A DNA stretch of 64,000 nt, taken from Planctomycetota bacterium (GTDB lineage: Bacteria > Planctomycetota > Planctomycetia > JALXBF01). The stretch lies in contig JALXBF010000116.1 in the NCBI GenBank assembly GCA_026991575.1, positions 1-64,000 on the forward strand. Direction: 5' to 3'. The notes under the pieces are model-generated. The model saw nothing but the letters and a program-made list of their open reading frames with translations. It had not been told where the DNA came from and searched no databases. The translations under genes were made by a program, and so were the position numbers. The stretch's first letter is position 1. The number at the start of each line of letters is the position of its first letter. Below are positions 29,325-37,997 of the stretch, one piece after another.

Positions 29325-30917
29325 GTGGTTACGAATGTAAGCCCACAGTTGGTCTTGACGGACGAGCAGGCCGGGAGCAAGTGGGAGCTGTCGCCTCCCG
29401 TTGCCTGGCTCGGCGTTTGCGCCAGCGATGGTAGACCGAGGGCTGCCTCGGACCCAGCAGTGCTCAGCACAGTCTTTGCCCAGATCTGGTTCGACAAGCG
29501 CTCCGGCTGGCATCTCTCCCCACTGGGAGACGTTCTGCTCAACGGCCACGCCGTGCGCAGCGCGGTACCGCTTTGCTTAGGCGACCGGCTGCTCGTGCAC
29601 GGGCACACGCTACGTGTGTCTGTACCCGGGCCCGGGGGGTCCTCAGGCACGTTGGTGCCGACCACCCATGCCGCGGCTCTGTCACTACTGCGGTCGAGGT
29701 GGCGCCAATTGCTGCTTGTCTGGGCCCTGTTTGCTGGCGGGGTCTTGTTGGGAGTGATCTTGACGGCCTTGCTCGTCACCCGTTTCTCCGCCCACGCAAC
29801 GCTGGTTCACGCACCGCACTCCGGTCAGCCCGGCACCGGAAAGCAGCGTGCTGAGCTGCGACAACCAGCAAAGCAGCCGCAGAACCACGCCGGCGGCGGG
29901 AAGCGGGACGAGCAAAGAGGGGACGAGGCGGCCGGAGGTAAGCAGGGCCGCAACGGCAAGGAACACGGAAAGGTTCAAGAAGAGCCCAGCCACGAGGCTC
30001 AGTCCGGGACTGAGCCCGGCGACCAGCCGGACCGAGAGCGCACGGGGCGGGAGGCCCCAGCGGACGGGCCAAGCGATCCTGCGCCCGCGGACCAAGTCGA
30101 AGGGGGGCAAGCAGGACAGAACGAACCACAGGCCAATCGGCCGCCTCGCCAAGGCAGGCATGACGCTGAGCAGGAAGCCGATGAGCCCGAGGAGAGCGAC
30201 GATAACGTGTTGCCCTTTGAGCCGTTGCGACCGGCGCCCGAGTTGCCCCAGTGGCTGCGGCGTAGTGAGCTACCAGTCTGCTTGCTCCGAGTCCCCGGCG
30301 CAGGTCAAGACGCCGTTAGTCTGCTCTGGCCGGTGGGGCCCCACTCGCTGCTTGTCTCCAGCACAACCGCGAGGCGGATGCTGGAGTTGCTCGAGGACCC
30401 GCGGTATGGTGCCGAGTTCCGTGTCGTGTCAAACACCAAGGTAGTCGGCCTTGGCCTATTGTTGGAAAAGCCCACCTTTCGAGCTACCGCCGACTGGATA
30501 TCCCTCGGAGTCATCCGCACGCAGAGACCGCACCGGTTTAGGGTCCCCCTTTGTCCTCCTAGGCAGTTTCCTCGGCCTGGCGAACCAGTGCGTGTCGTCT
30601 TGCCGTTGGAGTGGCCCAATTCACCACCGGCCCAGCATCTGCGGATGCGGATTGGGTGCACTCAGGGCCGGGTGCTGGCGGTCCGCCGCGGCGGTTTGCC
30701 ACGGTGGGTGCTCTTTGTCGAGCTACCCGACGAGGGCACCGCCCGATACATCCGCAACGCGCTGATCGCGTCTCCGGCGGTGATCGACAGCGAGGGCCGG
30801 CTCGTTGGACTCTGTTCGGAGTTGCCCCATAGGCTGGAAGTCACTGCGGAAATCGGTGCGCGCAGGTTGCGTCGTGTCGTGGGCGCGCTGTTCTGGTACC
30901 GGGTGTTCGCACCATAG
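29325..30917 (+). CDS. FHA-like/transmembrane protein with protease-like C-terminal domain, cassette 1
   Basis: 530 residues from GTG 29325, chosen by alignment with the cassette-2 paralog. An N-terminal FHA-like domain (residues 1-105) keeps the fold pattern (LSPLGDVLLNGHAV, LCLGDRLLVHG) but lacks the usual GR, SxxH and NG phosphothreonine-binding residues, so binding is doubtful. One transmembrane helix (LLLVWALFAGGVLLGVILTALL) is followed by a 150-residue charged, Glu/Gln/Pro-rich linker. The C-terminal ~230 residues form a globular domain: LLWPVGPHSLLVSS, CPPRQFPRPGEPVRVV and ASPAVIDSEGRLVGLCS. Those motifs echo a trypsin-fold peptidase (PF13365-like GSPVLDxxGRVVG) without its catalytic serine motif. 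It follows the previous gene by 13 bases. Confidence 0.78.
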   Translation: MVTNVSPQLVLTDEQAGSKWELSPPVAWLGVCASDGRPRAASDPAVLSTVFAQIWFDKRSGWHLSPLGDVLLNGHAVRSAVPLCLGDRLLVHGHTLRVSVPGPGGSSGTLVPTTHAAALSLLRSRWRQLLLVWALFAGGVLLGVILTALLVTRFSAHATLVHAPHSGQPGTGKQRAELRQPAKQPQNHAGGGKRDEQRGDEAAGGKQGRNGKEHGKVQEEPSHEAQSGTEPGDQPDRERTGREAPADGPSDPAPADQVEGGQAGQNEPQANRPPRQGRHDAEQEADEPEESDDNVLPFEPLRPAPELPQWLRRSELPVCLLRVPGAGQDAVSLLWPVGPHSLLVSSTTARRMLELLEDPRYGAEFRVVSNTKVVGLGLLLEKPTFRATADWISLGVIRTQRPHRFRVPLCPPRQFPRPGEPVRVVLPLEWPNSPPAQHLRMRIGCTQGRVLAVRRGGLPRWVLFVELPDEGTARYIRNALIASPAVIDSEGRLVGLCSELPHRLEVTAEIGARRLRRVVGALFWYRVFAP

Positions 30918-31180
30918 AGCGGCTTCAGGGGACAAGAACCGCTCGAGCCTGCGGGGGGCGGAAAACACCACCGTTAAGCTTGTACAGAGGCGACGCCCTC
31001 GGCTACACTAACATCAACGGCAGCTGGTCCCAAGGGACCGGCTAGGTGGTTCAGGTGCGCAGCGGCGGTGCGTGGGGAGCCAGGACGGTCGCATGACCGT
31101 CGCTGGTCGGCCCGCGGCTGAGCAGAGCCGTCTAGAATGTCTGTTCTTGAATTGCGGCATGGGTCCCGAAGGGGGAGACG

Positions 31181-33109
31181 ATGGCAACGCAAGAGCGGCG
31201 GCGTACGTTCGCCAATGGCCGCTACCGCCTCGAGAAAGTCCTGGGTAGTGGCGGCATGGCGACGACGTACTTGGCATGGGACAATGTCAATCGAAGTCGC
31301 GTCGTGATCAAGGTGCCGCGGCGGTCGGTGTTCCGGGACGCGGCCCATATCCAGCGTTTTGCCCGCGAAATGCGCACGCTGAGCGAGTTGAGTCACCCGC
31401 ACATCGTGCGCATCCTCGACTCGGGTGTCGAGCAAAACCTCCCCTTCTACGTCATGCAATATCTGCCTGGGGGATCGCTCGAAGATCGCATGCGACCAGG
31501 TGGGGCGCCAGCGCGGATCTTTCCCCCCGAAACCGTGCATGCGTGGCTGGCTCCTATCGCTGCCGCGTTGGACTACATCCATGCCCGTGGCATCGTTCAC
31601 CGTGATGTGAAACCGGGGAACATCCTCTTTGACGAACAAGAGACCACCCACTTAGCCGACTTCGGGCTGGCCAAGGCGATTCGCGCAGACGAACTGATGC
31701 CATCGGACACCCTCACGGCCGCTGGCATCGTGATGGGCACCCCACGCTATGTTGCCCCTGAGATCGTCCAGGGGCACCGTCCCACAGGCCATTCTGACCA
31801 GTACTCCCTAGCCGTGACGGCCTACGAGATGCTTGTCGGACGGCCACCGTTCGATGCTCCGGCCTCTTCGGTGCTGGTACTTCATGTTAGCCAGCCGCCA
31901 CCGCCGCCCAGCAGCTGGGGGGTGCAGCTTCCACGCGCTCTGGACGCGGTCATCCTGCGCGCACTGGCCAAGGACCCACGTGAACGCTATCCGACTTGCA
32001 CTGCGTTCATGGATGACTTCTACCAGGCCCTGGCCTACGGCGTCGCCGCGGCAGCGCCGCCGGTGAGTACGACCGTGGCAATGGACCTCAGCACGCTGCC
32101 AACTGCACCGGTCAGCCGGCCGCGGCGCCTTTCGAGGAGGGTCACGCAAGCCGGCCGCCCCTGGGTGTATGCGGCCGTATCAGCAGCCGCTACCGCGATC
32201 ATCTTTCTGGTCCTTGGCGGCTTCCGGATGCTGTCTCAGCATCAGCCGAACCCGGCTTCCGCCGATGGCACCGCACAGGTAGCGGACCGTGGTGCGGAAG
32301 CGAACAGCGCAGACGAGGAGCTTTCAGGCTTGGAAGGCTCCCGGGGCGGCTCGCGGCACTCGTCCACCTCAGCCGGTGCCGAACCCGCCCCGCTCAGCAG
32401 CAACTCGTCCGCTCCACTGGCGGCAGTGACTGCCACTGTGGAGCGATTGCTGCGGAAAGCCGAGATGCGCAGGCCGCTTCGCGACCCACTCATCGGCCCG
32501 GAATTTGCCGAGTTAGGCAGGTACGCGGGCTATCGCTGGGTAGCTGTATTTGCCAGCGGAGCGGTCCTTCGGCTGCGCCCGCATGAAATGCAGGCATTGG
32601 AGGCCGAGGTCGGGCGGGAACTGGAAATGGACCCCGGCCGGGGCGAGAACCCGGATTCGGCTACGGTGCAGGCAATCGGCAGGGCATTTGCGCGCCAACT
32701 ACGCCTTCTCGGAATGCCACCGGCGCGCACACCACGTACTCCAGACGAACTGACCAGAGCCATGGACTTGGTCACCGCCCAGGTGGAACGGATGTTACGT
32801 CGCGACCTTCTCGACGCGCAAGCAGCACGAAGGTTCGGTGAAGAAGTCGATTGGTACAAGCGCGAACTGCAAGCAATGGAGCCAGCCGCGGCAGGCGCCT
32901 TCCAACGCTTGGTACTTGACCAAATGCTGCTGTGTCGCCAGCTGCTACTCGCCGTACAGTTTGCGGTTCCAGAGCAAGCTGAGGTCGCTGGCTCGCTATG
33001 GCAGCAGGCTGAGGAGTCGTTGGCCGAGTGCCTGACGGTCGGCCAGCAACTGGATGTGTTGGGTCCGCTGGAGGTACAGCTGTGGCTGCAACTAACACAT
33101 GCCCCGTAA
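31181..33109 (+). CDS. membrane Ser/Thr protein kinase, cassette 2
   Basis: 642 residues, colinear with the kinase at 26163 from residue 1; the catalytic residues fall at identical positions (Lys44, Asp142 in HRDVKPGN, Asp160 in DFGLA). The glycine loop is LGSGGMATTYLA and the activation segment contains SDTLTAAGIVMGTPRYVAPE. A single transmembrane helix (VYAAVSAAATAIIFLVLGGF) precedes an acidic Ser-rich linker and the same extracytoplasmic helical domain as its paralog (GYRWVAVFASGAV, RLVLDQMLLCRQLL, LGPLEVQLWLQL). AAGGGGGAGACG precedes the ATG. The gene overlaps the next by 28 bases. It heads the second copy of the kinase/zinc-protein/FHA unit, 263 bases after the first. Confidence 0.92.
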   Translation: MATQERRRTFANGRYRLEKVLGSGGMATTYLAWDNVNRSRVVIKVPRRSVFRDAAHIQRFAREMRTLSELSHPHIVRILDSGVEQNLPFYVMQYLPGGSLEDRMRPGGAPARIFPPETVHAWLAPIAAALDYIHARGIVHRDVKPGNILFDEQETTHLADFGLAKAIRADELMPSDTLTAAGIVMGTPRYVAPEIVQGHRPTGHSDQYSLAVTAYEMLVGRPPFDAPASSVLVLHVSQPPPPPSSWGVQLPRALDAVILRALAKDPRERYPTCTAFMDDFYQALAYGVAAAAPPVSTTVAMDLSTLPTAPVSRPRRLSRRVTQAGRPWVYAAVSAAATAIIFLVLGGFRMLSQHQPNPASADGTAQVADRGAEANSADEELSGLEGSRGGSRHSSTSAGAEPAPLSSNSSAPLAAVTATVERLLRKAEMRRPLRDPLIGPEFAELGRYAGYRWVAVFASGAVLRLRPHEMQALEAEVGRELEMDPGRGENPDSATVQAIGRAFARQLRLLGMPPARTPRTPDELTRAMDLVTAQVERMLRRDLLDAQAARRFGEEVDWYKRELQAMEPAAAGAFQRLVLDQMLLCRQLLLAVQFAVPEQAEVAGSLWQQAEESLAECLTVGQQLDVLGPLEVQLWLQLTHAP

Positions 33110-34326
33110 CCCGGTCCGCGATCCGCTGGCTATGCTCCATGATGGCCGTAGGGGGGGTGCTCTGGTTCGCCGGCCCGCCAGCCGTTCCGCAAGAGCCGCC
33201 CGGTGGGCAGCGGTCGGCAGAGCTGCCATTGCCAACCGCTGATCGAACGACAGAGTTCGACGAAGTAGAGCTGGACGAACGGGAACTGGAACTGCTCTCG
33301 CCCGATTTCCCCGACGGCTATCTGGAAGCCGCTCGGAAGTATCTGCAGTACGACTCGCCTGAAGCGCAGGCAGTCGCCAATCACCTGCTGCGTGTGGCTG
33401 CAACGTTGTGCCGCGGCGAGAAGCGTGCCGAAGCGCTTGCTTTGCTTGCCTTCTCAGACCCGGACCCGCTCCGGGCAGCCGCAGCACGCGCCTTGCTCAT
33501 CCATAGCCGAAGTGAACTGGCTCGCGCTGCCCTCGAGCAGCTTCGCAACCAAGCAGTCGCCGCAACCGGGCGGACCCGCGAGGAGCAGAACGCCCTCCTG
33601 GTCGGCCTACACAACGCACTTAGCGAATCGGTTGCCAATGGCACGCTGGCACCCCTGGCAGCCTACCGCGAGTCGTCGCCGAGCGCCGCTGCAGTAGTGG
33701 ACCGGTTGCTTGCAACCGAGCCGATCGTCCGGCAACACTTCCACGAGTGGCAACGTATGCAACAGGTTTCGTTAGCGGCTGAAGTGCGCACGGCGAGCGA
33801 CCAACGACAGGGCAGAAGGAAGTGCGCCACATGTGGGGGAACCGGAGTTCAGGATTGCCCCATTAAAGCCTGCCATAATGGCACGGTCCGTTGTCCAAAG
33901 TGTCGTGGGGCTGGCTTCCGGACCCGCATCGTTACCGTCCGGCGCGTTGTTTCGTTGCCGACTGGCGGCAGTATTCCCGTACCGGAAAGAAGACGCGTGC
34001 ACGAGCAATGTCAAGCCTGCAAAGGACAAGCCCGATGGCTCTGTACCGTTTGCAAGGGCCGCGGCAACATCGGCCCGTGTCCGGAATGCGGTGGCCGCGG
34101 TAAGCGAGAACAGGTGGCTGCAATGCCCAGGTGGCACATGCCTGCCGATGTGAAACGGAGGCTGTCCCAGATTGCCCAGAGACTAGATGGTCAGTCTCAT
34201 CCGATCTACGTGCAATACCTGCTGGCCGGTGGCCATGCGATTCCCTGCACCGTGAGAGACTATGAGCGGGTGCTGCGCGAGCCCCGCGTATACCGACGTG
34301 GCGGTCTCTGGGTCCAGCAGCCGTAG
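33082..34326 (+). CDS. exported protein with CxxCxGxG zinc motifs, cassette 2
   Basis: GTG 33082, with GGAGGT six bases upstream, gives 414 residues, one fewer than the cassette-1 paralog, and places a signal peptide at the N-terminus (IRWLCSMMAVGGVLWFAGPP). Shared features are the acidic motif VELDERELELLSPDFPDGY, the HEAT-like region (PDPLRAAAARALLIHSRSEL), zinc motifs CATCGGTG, CPKCRGAG, CQACKGQA, CTVCKGRG and CPECGGRG, and a nearly identical C-terminus (REPRVYRRGGLWV). The central module resembles the DnaJ cysteine-rich domain but no J domain is present. It overlaps the kinase 3' end by 28 bases, so expression of the two is coupled. Function unknown. Confidence 0.82.
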   Translation: MAATNTCPVTRSAIRWLCSMMAVGGVLWFAGPPAVPQEPPGGQRSAELPLPTADRTTEFDEVELDERELELLSPDFPDGYLEAARKYLQYDSPEAQAVANHLLRVAATLCRGEKRAEALALLAFSDPDPLRAAAARALLIHSRSELARAALEQLRNQAVAATGRTREEQNALLVGLHNALSESVANGTLAPLAAYRESSPSAAAVVDRLLATEPIVRQHFHEWQRMQQVSLAAEVRTASDQRQGRRKCATCGGTGVQDCPIKACHNGTVRCPKCRGAGFRTRIVTVRRVVSLPTGGSIPVPERRRVHEQCQACKGQARWLCTVCKGRGNIGPCPECGGRGKREQVAAMPRWHMPADVKRRLSQIAQRLDGQSHPIYVQYLLAGGHAIPCTVRDYERVLREPRVYRRGGLWVQQP

Positions 34327-34361
34327 CGGACCGGCCGAACCTGCAGCCGGGAGAGGAGTTG

Positions 34362-35792
34362 GTGAGTTCAACGCTGCCGTCCATTCTGATCGAAATCAAG
34401 AACACCGGACAGCAGGTCACCGTACACGCCCCGGGGGGCTGGATCGGTCGCGAAGTCGACTGTGTAGTACGGATTCCTCCTCGCGAGTTCCCCACCGTTG
34501 GGCGGCATCACGCACAGCTCCTGTACGACCCATTGCACGGCTGGCAGCTGATCGGCTTGCACCGCAACGGCACGGCGGTCAACGGGAACCCGGCCACCTA
34601 CCCGATCCCGCTTCAAGTCGGCGACGTCATCGAGCTGTCTCAAGGCACCGTGTGTCTGGTCGTGCGTCAGACTAGCGGCCCGGCTGCCTCGGGTGGCCAC
34701 TCGCTTGCAGGTCAGCTCTCCCACCGGTCCAACGGACTCGACGCCGCACCGGCCACTGCGGCTGTTTCCAGTAGTGGTACGCCGACTACCCCGCCGCCAG
34801 CTACCGCTCCGTGGGGCCCTCCCTATGGCCCCCCTCAGCCGGCAACTCCAGACGGAGGCAGTGCAGCGCCTGCCTCGCCCGCCACCGGGCCTGCTGCCAG
34901 CTCCCAGGGGCATCGCCCCGTCATCCTCGCCGTTGCCCTGGCCGCGGGCGTCGCCGCCGGCGTCCTTCTGACCCTGTTGGCCTTGCTCTGGCCCCGTGCT
35001 GATGACGCAGTGGATGGTGCCACAACGAAGCAAGCGGGCTCACACCAAGGAAGGACCAACACGGTGTTGGAGGCTGACTGGTCCCCGCCGCATGTTGATT
35101 CTGCAATCGAAGCCAGCCGTGACCGGCTCAGGTCGATGGACCTGCCGATCTGTATCGTCCGGGTGAAGGCCGAAGGCGAGCTGCGCTTCCCCCACACGTT
35201 GCTGTGGCCCATCGGCGAGGACCAGTTTCTGGTCTCCTCCGCAGCCTTCCGTTCGCTGCAACAAGTGACGAGCGTCGAGGACTTGCCAATGACGCTAAGT
35301 CCCGCTTCGATCCGCCAGCCTAACTCCCCGGTGGGATCGCTCCTGTTGAAGGATCCGCCCGCTGGTTCAGACTGGATTCTCGCTGCGACGCTGCAGACCC
35401 GGCGTCCCCACCGCTGGTCCCTGCCACTTTGTCCGCCCGACAAGTGCCCGCAGCCCGGCGACACGGTCTTCGTCGTGTTCTGCCCGCACGGCGGGGAAAA
35501 AATGGTTGCGGGCACGAAACTGCCTCTGATCGCCTATCCTGCGCGCGTCGGCACCATGGTACACGACGGCATTCCTCCGAAACTGGTGCTATTCCTCGTG
35601 CTGGAGAGCGAGGGCCAAGTCTTGCGTCTGCTAAAGTACCTGGAAGCGTCACCGGGAGTATTGGACACCAGACAGCGTTTCGTGGGAATCCTCTCGGTTG
35701 TCCCGCCTGAGCTGGCAGCCCAAGCACAAATCCCGAAGGAAATCGTCAAGCACGTCGTTCCCGCGGTCTTCTGGCAGTCGGTTGTTTACTAG
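34362..35792 (+). CDS. FHA-domain/transmembrane protein with protease-like C-terminal domain, cassette 2
   Basis: 476 residues from GTG 34362 (GAGAGGAG upstream). The N-terminal FHA domain is canonical: GGWIGRE, then the VGRHHAQL and GLHRNGTAVNG motifs that bind phosphothreonine. A Pro/Ala-rich linker leads to one transmembrane helix (VILAVALAAGVAAGVLLTLLALLW). The C-terminal ~220 residues align with the cassette-1 protein (LLWPIGEDQFLVSS, CPPDKCPQPGDTVFVV, ASPGVLDTRQRFVGILS) and resemble a trypsin fold lacking the catalytic GxSG. The FHA domain would sit in the cytoplasm, where it could read autophosphorylated kinase, with the degenerate domain outside. This topology is inferred from positive-inside residues and the single helix. 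Confidence 0.84.
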   Translation: MSSTLPSILIEIKNTGQQVTVHAPGGWIGREVDCVVRIPPREFPTVGRHHAQLLYDPLHGWQLIGLHRNGTAVNGNPATYPIPLQVGDVIELSQGTVCLVVRQTSGPAASGGHSLAGQLSHRSNGLDAAPATAAVSSSGTPTTPPPATAPWGPPYGPPQPATPDGGSAAPASPATGPAASSQGHRPVILAVALAAGVAAGVLLTLLALLWPRADDAVDGATTKQAGSHQGRTNTVLEADWSPPHVDSAIEASRDRLRSMDLPICIVRVKAEGELRFPHTLLWPIGEDQFLVSSAAFRSLQQVTSVEDLPMTLSPASIRQPNSPVGSLLLKDPPAGSDWILAATLQTRRPHRWSLPLCPPDKCPQPGDTVFVVFCPHGGEKMVAGTKLPLIAYPARVGTMVHDGIPPKLVLFLVLESEGQVLRLLKYLEASPGVLDTRQRFVGILSVVPPELAAQAQIPKEIVKHVVPAVFWQSVVY

Positions 35793-35915
35793 CCGGTGCA
35801 AGACGGGGGTACGGAATCTCGCGAGCCCCCAGAGGGTCTGACGCGACCAACACTGTTCCCCGGTGCGGTTGCCGTAACCACCGGTGGCGCTGTCAGAGCC
35901 ACCCTGACACCAGGG

Positions 35916-35944
35916 GTGACCGAGACGGTGAAATGTCGTAAGAT
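35916..35944 (+). promoter_or_regulatory. candidate promoter for the exported protein at 35984
   Basis: GTGACC (35916-35921), a 17-base spacer and TAAGAT (35939-35944) sit 40 bases before ATG 35984, suggesting the gene is transcribed apart from cassette 2. Confidence 0.45.
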
Positions 35945-35983
35945 TGTGTGCGCAAAGGCAACAGCGGCCAAAAGGGGGTCATC

Positions 35984-37156
35984 ATGGTGAGAATCGTGAC
36001 GTGGTGTTCCGCAGTCCGCCGCACGGTCGTGTTGACAAGCATTTTCCTCTGTTTCCTGGGCTCATTGCCCGCGGCAGCCCAGTTGCAACCGCGGCGGGAT
36101 CTGGGTTTCCCACTTAACCTCTGGCTGGGCGGCGGTGGCGCGGTTGGGTATCCACCCGCAGCGGCCATGCCCAACACACCGATGCCTTTCGGCATACTCT
36201 CGCAGTTCGATCCGGCAACGATGTACCTGGCACCACGCATCCTCCGCCAGCTCGCCATCCTGAACGTCGCCCGGTACGACGCCGAAGTCGGGCGTTGGCG
36301 CGGCATCGCCATGCAGGAACTGGCCGAAGGTATTGCCGCGATGAGTGAGGCCCGAGTTAAGTGGTTCGAGAGCCTCCTGAAAGTGCACCACCTGCGGCGC
36401 AAGCTCCTTGAGGCCAGGATAGACACCTACCTGGAGAAGCAGCAGAAGTTCCGGGAGGCTTACCGCAAGCGAGCCCAGAACCCTCAGACACTGGTGCCCA
36501 GCGAAACCGAAGCCAATTACCTCCTGGCAGAACTGGCGCCGACGATCATGAGCGCCATGACGTTGGGTGACACCACCCCCATCCAAATGGCCGAGAGAAT
36601 CACCTTCACCGATGACGAACTTCGCCACATCCGTGTCGCCGACAGCCAGTACAAGAGTCGTGGGCGTGTGGAGTGGACGCTGCAAGGCGGGGAGGTGATG
36701 TCGCTTCAGTGGCCGGTCCTGCTCAGGGACAAACAATTCGAACCGTTGCGCCGCGAGATCGAAACGCTACGCGACAAGATGCTCCGCGAACTCCAAGAAG
36801 ACGGCAGCGTCCGCAAAGAGACCTATGACGCAATGCTTGCCGCGCTCGACCGGCTGGACCGCGCAATCACGGAAGTCTTCCCGCTGTACAAGGATCAACC
36901 GCTCGGGCCCGAGCAACTGGCGCGAGTCCATGCCAGACAGTTCGTACGGTTATTGAAGTTCGGCACCGTCCGCCTCGCGTCACTACGCGACACCTCCGTG
37001 TTGCGTCTGGCCGGCTCGTTCAAGGGCAACACGCTGGCCGACATCCTGAAGTACATGGTGTCGCACGGTCTAGTGTTCGCGGCGCCCAAGCCCGGTGACG
37101 AAGCAGCCTATCGCAAGCTGATCGATGCGCTGCGCCGCGTGTACCTGTCGCTCTAA
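35984..37156 (+). CDS. exported helical protein of unknown function
   Basis: 390 residues from ATG 35984 (AAGGGGG upstream). Residues 1-33 are a signal peptide ending in LPAAAQ. A short Pro/Gly-rich segment follows (NLWLGGGGAVGYPP), then a long alpha-helical region with coiled-coil-like stretches: KWFESLLKVHHLRRKLLEARIDTYLEKQ and PLRREIETLRDKMLRELQ. I do not recognise a family. It is encoded just after cassette 2 in the same direction but with its own promoter candidate, so a link with the kinase module is possible but not shown. Confidence 0.72.
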   Translation: MVRIVTWCSAVRRTVVLTSIFLCFLGSLPAAAQLQPRRDLGFPLNLWLGGGGAVGYPPAAAMPNTPMPFGILSQFDPATMYLAPRILRQLAILNVARYDAEVGRWRGIAMQELAEGIAAMSEARVKWFESLLKVHHLRRKLLEARIDTYLEKQQKFREAYRKRAQNPQTLVPSETEANYLLAELAPTIMSAMTLGDTTPIQMAERITFTDDELRHIRVADSQYKSRGRVEWTLQGGEVMSLQWPVLLRDKQFEPLRREIETLRDKMLRELQEDGSVRKETYDAMLAALDRLDRAITEVFPLYKDQPLGPEQLARVHARQFVRLLKFGTVRLASLRDTSVLRLAGSFKGNTLADILKYMVSHGLVFAAPKPGDEAAYRKLIDALRRVYLSL

Positions 37157-37603
37157 CGCAGAGACGGGCCGAGTGCCACAGTGGCTTGCGGGTGAGTAGC
37201 ACAGCCCGACCGGTGGCCGACGTCGGCCCGGGTAAGTGGCGGCTGTCGCGGAGGTGCGCCCCTGTCACTGTCGGCATTCGGCAACGGTCTCAACTGCGGA
37301 CCGTGCCAGAACGCAACGCCGGCTGTCTTGTTGCCTTGCCGGCCGGGCCCGTTGTAGCGGATGTGCATGGGCGTACGGAATCGAGCAGGCCGTCGCCTGC
37401 AAGCGGCCCCCACTGCCTAACCTCGTCCGCTCCTGACCGTGCAGAAGGGCCCGCAGCGGGATCCAGCCCGTTGTGGCACCGATCTCCCGGTGAACGTCCA
37501 CCGCCCAGCCATGCTCAAGCCGATGCCCTGCCCGGCCGGCAAACGTGCCAGCGGAAATAGCTGCTGCACTCGCGGCATCCGAATTGCTACGACGACGAAC
37601 AGT

Positions 37604-37637
37604 AGAAGTCATAGACCGAGAGAAGTCATAGACCGAG
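37604..37637. repeat. perfect tandem direct repeat, 2 x 17 bp
   Basis: AGAAGTCATAGACCGAG occurs twice back to back (37604-37620 and 37621-37637), about 145 bases upstream of the promoter candidate. It could be a pair of activator sites or a replication-slippage product. Confidence 0.8.
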
Positions 37638-37780
37638 GGGCATGCCGGTGTCGCGCGGGCCGACCGTGCGGGCCGTTGTGACCAGCTGATGCGTGCTTCT
37701 CTCTCTGTTGGCCTAGTGCCCCGTGGGCAGCACCTGCGCCGTCGAAGGACGGCGCCGAATGCGTCCTGGCGGAAACACCG

Positions 37781-37809
37781 TTGCCAGGCTGCGTGTGTCT
37801 GGGTAAACT
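37781..37809 (+). promoter_or_regulatory. candidate promoter for the giant subtilase gene
   Basis: TTGCCA (37781-37786), a 17-base spacer and TAAACT (37804-37809). Transcription would start near 37816, leaving an untranslated leader of about 180 bases before ATG 37998. Confidence 0.5.
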
Positions 37810-37997
37810 GGGCAATGTGCATGGGATTGGGAGAGGGAGTGGTTCAACGCGGATAGAGACGGGCCGGGCCTGCCTGTTGACGCGGACCGTCGCGTCACCG
37901 GCCGCCGCACACTCGCTCACGCACCCTTGTCCGCACCAGGGGAACGGCAAGTTCTCTGTCCGACCCCAACGTCTTTTTTGGTCAGAGGTAGCGCTCG

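Larger units (their letters stand above)
37157..37997. other. 841-bp intergenic region before the giant subtilase gene
   Basis: I see no convincing gene; several short frames exist on both strands but none resembles a protein. The stretch contains a perfect tandem 17-bp repeat (37604-37637) and a good promoter candidate (37781-37809) that would give a ~180-base leader to the gene at 37998. Confidence 0.5.

Noticed and set aside
31110..31138. Possible promoter (TAGAAT) before the cassette-2 kinase
   Set aside because: The -10-like box has no acceptable -35 at 16-18 bases, so I did not annotate it.
37265..37822. 185-residue minus-strand frame in the gene-less stretch before the subtilase gene
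   Set aside because: Low-complexity Arg/Ala-rich translation without family resemblance or ribosome-binding site.
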